From positions 7,261,501-7,325,500 of the forward strand of contig NC_088310.1 of NCBI RefSeq assembly GCF_910592395.1: a stretch of 64,000 nucleotides of DNA. The letters are read 5' to 3'. Both the position numbers and the translations under genes were made by a program. The stretch comes from Lineus longissimus. Taxonomy: Eukaryota; Nemertea; Pilidiophora; Heteronemertea; Lineidae. The notes under the pieces were generated by a model, which was not told where the DNA came from, did no database searches, and was given only the letters and a program-made list of their open reading frames with translations. Below, in pieces: positions 1 to 9,597 of this stretch (positions are counted from its first letter, which is position 1; each line of letters begins with the position of its first letter).

Positions 1-290
1 ATTCAATTAGATATAAAAATATAAGAATTTTTAAACAAACTTAACCAGGTTATCAGACTACAGTCACTTTCATAATGAAAGCACACACAAACATACATAA
101 CTTGCAAACATTAGATCAGTCAATATAACGGTGTCATTAACAAAATATGCAATTCAAAACTTTATCGGTTGTACCCGAATGGACGGAGTCTGCATGTGTG
201 GAGGCTTCAGGAGTATCACAGATTACTTCAGGGACTACATCATGTGAGAAAATGGCAAAAGACAAAGAAATCTTGAGCCAAGTTCACAAT
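1..290. other. AT-rich flank, no gene seen
   Basis: This is AT-rich sequence downstream of the minus-strand gene that ends at 725. I see no open frame with splice signals and no recognisable repeat before the fold-back element that begins at 295. Confidence 0.5.
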
Positions 291-294
291 GTAA

Positions 295-531
295 TGTTGT
301 ATAGTAATTGTAAAACCTTTCTTATGAGTAGCACTGTAATGTGTAATTCTTGGAATTAAGTGTGCGGGATTATTGGAATTGGGTTCAGTAATTGTAAAAC
401 CTTTCTTATGAGTAGCACTGTAATGTGTAATTCTTGGAATTAAGTGTGCGGGATTATTGGAATTGGGTTCAGATAAGAATTACACATTACAGTGCAACTC
501 ATAAGAAAGGTTTTACAATTACTATACAACA
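295..531 (+). mobile_element. Fold-back element built from LTR 5' ends
   Basis: This 237-bp insertion begins TGTTGTATAG and ends CTATACAACA and is flanked by GTAA at 291-294 and 532-535, a 4-bp target-site duplication. Segment A (295-389) matches the first ~95 bp of the solo LTR at 35430. Segment B (about 390-478) repeats 84 bp of A without a mismatch. Segment C (about 475-531) is the inverse complement of the first ~57 bp with one mismatch. The B/C junction shares AAGA and the A/B junction shares AG, so both joins carry microhomology. The element therefore has long terminal inverted repeats yet is made only of LTR 5'-end sequence. No coding capacity is seen. Confidence 0.75.
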
Positions 532-724
532 GTAAAAGCAGGTGGTGCCACTTCCACCAGACCATTTGGAGCAACAATCTATTTCCAAATTGAGTTGTTG
601 AGAAATGAAGACAAGTCCATCGCACATGCCCGACTGGCATGGGAAAAACATGCCATGCCAAAGCTTCCAGTCAGTGACAGCATTTTTAAGGTTTTTAATG
701 TCAGAACAATCATTGTCATCTTTC

Positions 725-3700
725 TCACATCCAGCACTTTGCCCTGAAGAATCCTTGCATCTCCTCATCATCGACCGATCGTCCGTTCACGCCAGCATAA
801 ACCTTCATCAGCATATCGTTCTTGAACTTGTCTTCGAGAATCTTGACATACTTTTCGAGGATCGCTGTAAAAATTGAGAAAAAGGGCTTGAATGGTCCAA
901 CTTTTATGATGTGAGAAGGATGAAAGAATTGAGTTAACTAAGATTTAAACCTATGTGGCTCAGTATCGCAGTGCCATAGAATAAAGATATGTGTCTTATT
1001 TGGTACACTTTCACAAATTCAGCCAGCATGCAAGCACCCCCTCCCCTACCCAGGTTGTGCTTCAACAGCTTTTGTGACCAGTCTCCTCTGGGGCGTCGTG
1101 ATTAACAGTTGTGATCATCTCTACATGAGACAAATCTCACGTGGAGACCTCGTCCGAGACTTTGACTTCGGGGTTTAAGTTTGATCATTTAATGCAAATA
1201 CCAAACACGACGATAAATTCAGGCCTACTTACGCAGTCCCATCACTCTCCCTAACGCAATCATATTCGCAGCTAATTTCGGATGATCATATTTTTCCGCC
1301 TTGAACGTCAGACGGACTATTTCTCCAAATATGTACGCATCGTCAAATGTTGGTTCGTCAGGAACAGGAAACTTGCAGTAGATGTCTACAGCTCCCATAG
1401 GGTCTGTTGCAGTCAGCATTTCGGCCACCTCAATGTACGCATCGTGGACCTGAAGGTAAAGAAGATGTCATTGATCACACTGCGTTATGACTGATCATTA
1501 ATCACATTGATTTAACATTAATGTTTTTTCTCTCACCTCTGGTGCCATGGTGATGACCTCATTATAATATTTCTTTGATTCTTCCATATCGTTTGTGTTC
1601 TTAGCCAATGCCCTTGCCAGTCCCAGCCTGGCGTGATATGTCTTCCTGTTGATGGGTCCAGCTTTGGTTGGTGCTGCTGGGGCATCCGTGGCGGCTGGCT
1701 CAGCTGGTTTAGTCTCTGAAAGGAAGAGCATAAGGTAAAAATACGGGTAGGCCTACCCTAACTGAATATTAGAGTGAAATCGGATGACAGGGACAGCCAT
1801 AACCAATAGCCTCGTAACTCCAGGATATACACTTTGCAGGCTCACTTTCGAGTCCATGATTGTAACATTGTCTCTTGAACCAGTGAAGAAGATACAACGC
1901 ATTAGATATCTACTTAACACATTTTGACAAAGAGGGTCATCATCTTTATGTTGTGCACTTAAATGCAATGTCACCGTAAATTCTGCAATGGGACTTGAGA
2001 AAAAGTGATTCCACCTCTGAAGTCCGATAGGATAACTTTATAGCTTCGTTTCCTTACCTTCTACTTTTGCAACAGACGTGCACTTGTGAGTAGACGACGT
2101 ACTAGAAGCCGATGAAGGTTTTTTAGCTGCAGACCCAGGTTTGGCTGCCGTAGTTGCACCTCTTGCTGCACCCCTAGCTGGTGCTTTAGCGAGTGCTCCC
2201 CTTGCTGGTGCTGGTTTGGCTGCAGCACCTCCTCTCACTGGTGCAGCTGAAAAATAGAGCAAATGATAATGTTAAACCTGAGGTAACATAAAAACACACT
2301 ATCGAATTTAAAAGGCTGCACTAACAATGAAAGTTACTGAGGACAAATTTGCCTTTGTGAAGGAACATATTTCACGGGCACCTTAGCAAAGAGGGAGGGT
2401 ATCAAGGCATTTGCTTCTGTCGCCTTCATAAATTTCAAGCCCTGCAATACTTGAAACTCCCCTGACCATAGCAAACAAAACATACCCTTAGCAGGAGCAG
2501 CTGCGGCTCCTCTCCCCCTTGCTGCTGGTGCCCCTCTTGCTGGAGCCCCTCTAGCACCCCCTCGGGGCGTAGCTCCACCCCTGGCAGGGGGTGCACCTCC
2601 TCTAGTTGGAGTGGCCTTCGCTGCAACAGCTTTTTGTTTCTCCTCTTCAGCTTTGACTCGATCCTGCCACCATTTTTGCTCTGAAATACCAAAGATACAT
2701 TCATGAATATTTTGAACAGATAAAAGTTACCAGTTTGTTCCCAAAGTACCTCTTGCTGCAAAAAAATACTAAACCTGGTGAATAAATACGCATGAAGTAT
2801 GCACCAATGGACCCAGTGACAGATCATTTTTCCGCGCATGTCACAAAGACAATTTGGTTATCCAAATAATTTGCGTCATGTTTGCACCAAATACATATTC
2901 AGAAGTCTATAGGTCGTTTACTCTGACTTGCTGAATTCAGGGATGTTGTATATTTTACCTTTGACTTCTGCAGGAGCATCCCCAGATGCCGGCTTGCCCT
3001 CCAACACGATGCTCGCTTTAAACGACTTCATTGCCTGTTCCCTAAGGTTCTCGGCCTCGTCGCCCTTGGTGTTCTCACACTGACTAAGCTGGGCGCATCC
3101 GAGAAGATAGAGGGAGTGACTGTTGCATGGGTTAGTCACGATCATTTTCTGACAAGTCTGAAAGCAGAAATAATGCTGCCATCAATTAAGAGAAGTCAAA
3201 CTGAGGTACCGTCACATGTGATGACTCTGAACACTGGAGTAACTTTGAACACCCGGCCTCAGACGTTTCTCATCACAACAATTCTTTCTGGGAGGTGTTC
3301 AAAGTTACCCCATTGTTCAAAGTCACCCCATGTGACGATAGTGGAGTGTCTAGGCCAGGACAAGCTACATACTGTAGTCCTAACAGGGATGAGAGGAACA
3401 TTTAAGCCTCAAGTCCCCACCAGAAACACCAGTCTTGACTAATGAATGTACCCATCTCATGCACTCTGACCTAGAAGTGAGAATTGAAGAATATGTCAAG
3501 AAATGGAATTCATGACTACTACAGAAATAGCTAGTCACGAGCAGTAAATTTTCACACATCTTTATTCTCCCAACATGACAGGTATTCTAAAACATTCACC
3601 TTTTCCTGAAGAGAAAGGAGCTCGGCATTTTGAGGTATGGTACATCTTTTCACCAGGGCAGACAACCGTTCACATCTTTGTTTTATAGCACCTTCGTTCC

Positions 3701-6700
3701 CTTTTGGATTGGCTGATAACTGTTCTAAGAGGAGAGTGTGAGCATCAAGGAGGACCCATTCCATTTGCTGGTAGCCATCACCGCGTGAGAGGGTGGGCAG
3801 GGCTTGGGATGAGAGTAATGCCGCCCTGAAAAACAGCAAGTTTTAATTTAGTCTCACTAAAAATCAGTCAAAAGCAAAATAAAATAGGAATATCCAACCG
3901 CCATGTCTCCTCCAAACATCCCTGTCTCCACCAACGTCGTAGGAACATCAGCCTCCATGCGACAACAGGGACATAGGAACAACTGACCACCAAGTCCAAG
4001 AGGAACAATCAAGTTGCATGTTTCAAATAAAGACATCCGACCTCTACAGGTTATTGAGATATGTACACCTACGTGTGGAATACATCCGATGGTGTCATGG
4101 CATCCTTAACGTCCGTATTTTTCTGCAGGAGTTTACCAAGCTGTAGTATGCCACGCAAGAAATGAACATTCTTGATCGACATCAGGTTATCGGCTGCAAG
4201 ACTTGTTGCCGTTGTGCTGTAACGAAAGAAAAGCTTTCAAATGTAAAGATCATGCAACTATTTCATCCGAGAGCATTGCTATACAAGGTTCACCTTCTAA
4301 CTATGACCACTCACTTGTAGTATAAACAATGTTAGATCAAGTCGCCCTCAAGGATATTTAGACACAGGAATTGCAAATGAGCTTGTCATATCATACCTCG
4401 TATCATCAGCTCTCAGTGCTTCCTCTGAACACTTGGCCAAAAGAAGTTCCATTCCCTCCTGCAAGTAGGCGATGGCTTCCTTGGCCCTTGTTCCAGGGCC
4501 TCCCTTCTTCAGAGCAAGAGCAAGTCCAAGATAAAACCTGAAAGTGAAAGATGACATCAATATATGAGAGAAGTCAACCATGTAGTACTTTTCTTCTAAA
4601 CAGACCCGCATTCACAAGTAGAAAAAAACACCCATGACATTGTATGAAATAACTTGCCCTTTGCTTAAAGCAGTTAGGAAGTACAGGAATGAGAACCTCT
4701 CTTTTAAGGACACCAAAGGGACAGACAACTGCCGTACATATTAGGGAAGTATCTTGCTTACAGAGGTCAAATTGTTCATGACATGATTTTTTAGCATTTG
4801 TATGTGTTAGCCTCTATCGTATCCATCACGTCTTACAGCTTATGCTAATTATCTAGATGCTGTGTAGGTATGAGATTTATGCCACTTACGTTATTACATT
4901 TATCTAGAGCACGACATCACATACAAGTTGAGAGTACCTTGGTATCATTCTTACCTAGCCATTTGAAAATTTGCATTCCAGCTCAAAGCCGTTTCTAACC
5001 GTTTTACCGCCTCATCAAACTCGCCCTGAACAACCAAGAAACGGCCTACGTGGAAGCTGTATACTGCCTTTGCATCATCCAGAACCAGCGCATCGAGATA
5101 CTTTAGGTAGGCTTGACCGAGTGGAGAGTCATCACTTGTGGCTTTCTGGGCAGCAGCACCTTCCTATGGAAATAAGAATGAGAAAGTGCAACAGACAAGT
5201 TCAGTAAAAAATAAACGAATGAACATCAACTCAATCTTAGCGGGTGTAAGGTCTATGCCAAGATCGTGCTCTTAGGAACAATAAAGGTGTCTCAAGTAGA
5301 CCATATCCATACAATCTAACATCTCAAAAAGGACCCGATGGTTTGCCATCAGTCAGTCCTATAATTCCTCAGCCAATGGAGGGTTCAACTGCAATATATA
5401 ACCAGTACATAGGCTTTTTAATAAAACATAAAAGACGCAATATGGCCAAGCCAAAGTTCACCAGCCCCATGTGTGGGTAAAATTCTCACTTACCTGTGAG
5501 GCTTGTTTAGCCTTCCACGCATATAGTTGCTGAACGTGATCAGCTCCGGGATTTTTCGTGTCCAACAAATGATGGAACTCCTCGTCAACTGCTTTCAACT
5601 TGAGGGCCAGGGGTGCATTCGGACCAACACCCCGCAGCTTACAAATTGCATCAACTTCTTCATCCTTCGAGCTCTCCTGAGCTGACATGTTCAGACCAGC
5701 TGCTTGATAAGATTCCTAGAGGAAAGGTTGGAGTAGATAGTAGAACTTCTCTATTAAGGGCACCCCTGGAACTGACGAATGCTGTCCGTAATAGAAAGGT
5801 GTTCTTATTACAAGTGGCTGCCCCACGCCTCGACACCCATGAAAGAAAAGGTCATAGGCTGGCTCACCATTTGATTGCTGTACAAAACTACCAAGATGGA
5901 TATACTCTGTGAGAAACTTAGATACTTAGAAACTTAGGTAGACACAGCGTGACCTTAGTTGAAAAAAGAAAATGTCATATATCTCACCTCCTGTTTGAGT
6001 CCATATCTATCTTCAGCTATATATTTCTCTTCAAGGACCATGGCTAGGTTTAGATGGTGACGGGCCTCTTTGGGTTTGCTCTTTATTGCCACAGCATAAC
6101 AATAGATGGCGTTAGTGAGCAGGTCAATAGGAGACTCACCTTCAGCATATCTTCTCGTTTGTCCTGGAATATCAGAATGAGTAGTCATTTAAAGGGGCTA
6201 TCACATTGGGCAGCCAAAAACCATAGCCTGTTTCAGTTCTTTGATATACATGTACATTGATACATCTTTTATTTTTTTATACTTTTGAAGGCAAGCGAGA
6301 GTATTTGCTTATAGTGTATTCGAGGTATTAGATGTGAAACCAAATTCTTGCAAACTGAACGCCAATTCCAACTTTTGACATGTGGTACCTTACTAGTGGG
6401 TAGCACAAAGTTTGTCAGTGTCAGGACAGCGTCATTGTGCTGATTCAGCACAGTGCTAAAACAGAAGTGGTATGCACTCCCAGCTATATGTAGGTGTTCC
6501 AACTCTTGATGGCATCCCAAATCCTGATGAACTTTCAATTCAAAAGCTTTACCTACCAGGGGTAGGCAAAGATGCATAATATTTTTGTAAGAAATCTTCA
6601 GCAGCTTTTGTTAGCTTATCTGGGTCTGTTTCATCATAGATCTGGTGAAGTTGTTTTTCCCAAGCACGTATCTCCACAGTGTGCTTTGGTTTGTCAGCAG

Positions 6701-9250
6701 CATTTTGGAACTTCCCCTCCTGAAAAGAGAGAAAAATGGTTGACGCGTTCAAGTCAATACCAGAAGGGTACGTAAATTGGTCTTCCCTGAAATGCAAGTG
6801 AATGATAGCAAACAGATATGCACGAACAACTTGCCCTCATATCGGGCCATAGATGAACAGACAAACACTTTAAAAGCGACCAGTACTCAACAGATACATT
6901 GTAAAGGTCCAGTATGTTTCCTGAATGTTAGGCTGTTAACAGACTGCATTTATGATGGTCACATCAGTCACTAGGATCTTATCCTCAGGGCAGACAGCTT
7001 CTGAAACCTGAACTCAAATCAACTGTAGCTGTAGTTACACTGATCCTGGTGAAGTATCTTAGTCTTCTTTTATCAATTGAAACTAAAATTCATAAGAAGC
7101 AAGAGCGAGACTTACTTGAACTTTTGGCGTCTTATTGCATTTCTCTAAATGACCTCCAAGCTCGCCAAATTTAACTGCATCTGAAGAACCTACAGAAAAA
7201 ACATTACACAACATTAATGTGTCATGTTTGACACTGTTGATGAATCATGGTACATGACTTTATTGCTATTGTGGTATTCTTCATCTGCTCACTAAAATAT
7301 ATTACCTCTGAATGGGTTCAACATCTTGTATTAGTAACAGAGGAATCAACAGTCATATGATTCATTGATTAGTGAAATATAACATACCTCCAAACACTAG
7401 AGGTACTGAAACAACAGCCTGTGACATCTTTTTCTCTAGCTCAAAATCCGGTATACGCCAATCACTGTCCAAGGGCATCTCATTCAAAGGGTCAACTTTT
7501 GACGTCTTGGTGAATTCATCGATGATAGGACCAGAGAAGGTGTGCTTTGGGTCGCTTCCTCTGATTGAGACGGGCCTGTAAAGTGCACTCAGAGACACTG
7601 GACACTCATAGGCAAGTGCCAGACATGGGTCGGAGAATTTCACATATCTCGGAACTTGTTTCTTAGTTGCTATGATGCTGTATGTCTGGAAAATTGTTTT
7701 CAGAAAATAAGAAATAATTTTTCAAAGTGAACTGTTGATGCATTATTGTCTGTCTAAAAGCAAAGTTTAAAGAAATCAATTTTTCAATAGCAGTGTAGCA
7801 CTTTTCTGTGGACAAGGTCTTGCTCAAAGCGCTTCGTCATCCCCCAGTGTTACGGGGGTCAGGATGTTTAAGCACTTACGGAACCATCAAAATCAATTGT
7901 AAAACAAACCTCTTTATTAGATCGATCCACTGATGTGACTTCGACATTAATCTTTGAATCTCCAACATTAAGAGGCGAGGGATCGCCAGGTTTTGCTCCG
8001 TTCACTTTGATGTCACATTTCACATCTGGTGCAGTTGGTGTCACTATCAAACTGGTAGTGTTGGCAGCCAAAGAACCTTTTTGAATAAAAATAGACTTGA
8101 TAGACGAATAAAAGACAGAACCCATTGTTTAAAGAGTCAGTGCAACATTTGCATCAAGAAACTAGGATCATTAAACAATCTATTGACGATGCGCAACACT
8201 GGAGTAGAGTGCCAAAGGATTACACCACCTACTATTTTTTTCAAAATATTCAGTCTTTATCTTGAAGTTGAATACAATCAATCACTCCTAAACTTACAAG
8301 TGTATGATGTGACATCTGAGCTGAAATCCGGCTCAAGTTTTCCGGAACTAATTTTCAATCCCGTCAGAGTAGCATCTTTAGCAGAGAGACGCTTCACCTT
8401 GATCAGGTAGGTTTTAGTTGTCTTTCCATCTTCAGCGGTTACCTCTAGTTTAACATCGGTTATTTTGCCCTCCTCAAATGAAAGGGTTCTGCTACCGCCA
8501 CTGCCCTGCGAAATAAATGTGTTTGCTCTCATGAATCACCTTAAAATTTTAACTCGCTCACAAAAGTCTAAGTAGGCCTGTTGGAAAATGGTTTCATTGG
8601 CTTTTGACAATGATGGGATTGAGGAGTCGTGAGTGAGCCTCAAACCTATGGCTATGTTTTTGTACTGTACATAGCTAAGACCATCTGTGGCCCGATATAA
8701 GGTTAAAAAAGGCCGACAGCACTCAGTGCAGTCTCAGCAGACAACACAACCGGCTACGATCACAATTCAATTCAACATACAGTGACTTGACTGCAGTGTG
8801 AGTGTCTCTGAGCTGACGTGGCTGTCTGCTCTAGTCTATCGGGTATCCCCCCCCCCCCCCCAACTCTCAGCACTTTCTGACCGAGTTCTCCCCGACTGCC
8901 CCCGGCCGGCTTGCAGTCAGCAGTCGGTGTGCATCACATGTCAGTCAGTACCTCTGGTGTATGGCATGCCGCATGTATGCTTCTGTATAGCCCAATGCAT
9001 TGCCAATCATCGACATTATGTCATGTGCAACTGCAAAGCTAGGGAAAGCGTGCTTAGCAACCCCAAAGAAAAGTGCTTCGAAACCTACTATAATAACACA
9101 TGATGCGCCACTATCACGGGTCATGTAATCAATAGTAAGTTTTTCTATATTGCTAGCTAGAGTCACAGTGTAATCAATAATGCTCATTTTGAATACGGGC
9201 GATAATTTGCCCGGTTTGATGGTCAACTTTTCCAAATTGCAGTCGTCCAT
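725..9250 (-). CDS. Cadherin-like / U-box-like / TPR protein, 1112 aa
   Basis: Exons (minus order): 9250-9089, 8505-8298, 8076-7880, 7685-7388, 7189-7116, 6719-6557, 6163-5988, 5715-5494, 5163-4955, 4537-4397, 4216-4073, 3825-3600, 3157-2959, 2680-2486, 2246-2058, 1715-1537, 1449-1233, 864-725. They total 3339 nt, all GT-AG with matching phases. The start is the first ATG, and the MDDCNLEKLTIK start has no signal peptide, so a cytosolic protein is likely. Residues 1-94 and about 98-188 are two cadherin-like beta-sandwich domains, each with L-x-I-x-x-G-x-L-x-P-x-F and the first with TAEDGKTTKTYLIKV. Residues about 215-280 resemble a U-box (CPVSLSALYRPV, then DPLNEMPL). Residues about 314-800 and 940-1060 are helical and TPR-like. 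Residues about 825-920 are Ala/Gly/Arg/Pro-rich. A ubiquitin-ligase or co-chaperone scaffold role is inference. I do not recognise a named orthologue. Confidence 0.85.
2058..2680 (-). other. RGG/RGA-rich disordered hinge in two exons
   Basis: Exons 2680-2486 and 2246-2058 of the 1112-residue gene encode a stretch of short RGG, RGA and PARGA motifs followed by Lys/Ala and Ser/Thr-rich sequence. It sits between two helical TPR-like blocks and is expected to be unstructured and strongly basic. Both exons start in the same phase and have lengths divisible by three, so either could be skipped without a frameshift. Confidence 0.7.
3211..3336. repeat. Fold-back repeat in intron 12 of the TPR gene
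   Basis: The arms 3211-3252 and 3294-3336 are imperfect inverse complements of about 42 bp with a 41-bp spacer. Both carry GTCACATG at the outer end and TAACTTTGAACACC at the inner end. The size and structure fit a small non-autonomous DNA transposon, but I see no clear target-site duplication. Confidence 0.6.
4690..4735 (+). mobile_element. Fragment of pogo-type MITE
   Basis: This is an intronic fragment matching the left end of the MITE at 28184-28361: GAACCTCTCTTTTAAGGACACC followed by a diverged ACTGACAAATGCTGT-type block. It is a truncated, old copy. Confidence 0.5.
5739..5808 (+). mobile_element. Fragment of pogo-type MITE
   Basis: This copy begins AGTAGAACTTCTCTATTAAGG and continues through the AACTGACGAATGCTGTCC block of the 178-bp MITE, then breaks off. 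It lies in an intron of the TPR gene, about 25 bp from the acceptor of exon 5715-5494. Confidence 0.6.
8850..8866. repeat. Poly-C run
   Basis: This is a mononucleotide C tract of about 14-15 bases in the first intron of the TPR gene. A similar tract lies at about 34937-34950. Both are prone to length variation or assembly error. Confidence 0.8.
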
Positions 9251-9593
9251 TTTGGCTGCGATTTGTTACATCCTCGATGTACACATCGAAGGATGTCGGA
9301 GTTCTTCTCGTAATACAAGTGACGTCACCATTAGATCATGAGTTCCTTACGCGGGAAATACGAATATCTCGGTTTTCAAAACATTAAATGAGTGCATTAA
9401 GTACTGATAGAATAAATACTAAATATATATCAGCTGATAGAGAACTTATATGTATAATTTTTCAGTTTATCTCATATGATTTATCTATCCTCATTTATTT
9501 GTTTCAAACTTTAGTCAAATGTTTGCGGTATAGGGCCTATCATGATTTCATGGACGCCATCGCGGGAAAAAGAAGAAATCTGAAAAGACAAGA
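9251..9593. promoter_or_regulatory. Bidirectional promoter of the TPR gene and POLA2
   Basis: Only 343 bp separate the start codons of the divergent genes. The interval holds a full palindromic cAMP-response element, TGACGTCA (9320-9327), and an E2F-like site, GCGGGAAA (9351-9358). A second GCGGGAAA lies at 9562-9569, close to the POLA2 start. E2F control of DNA polymerase alpha genes is established in animals. Its use here, and sharing with the TPR gene, are inference. No clear TATA box is placed. Confidence 0.6.
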
Positions 9594-9597
9594 ATGA
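9550..9597 (+). CDS. Possible upstream ORF overlapping the POLA2 start
   Basis: This 15-codon frame starts at 9550 and ends in TGA at 9595-9597. Its stop overlaps the presumed POLA2 ATG (9594-9596) in an ATGA arrangement. If transcription starts upstream of 9550 this could act as a translation-limiting uORF. If it starts later, the frame is irrelevant. The transcription start is not known from sequence. Confidence 0.3.
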   Translation: MDAIAGKRRNLKRQE

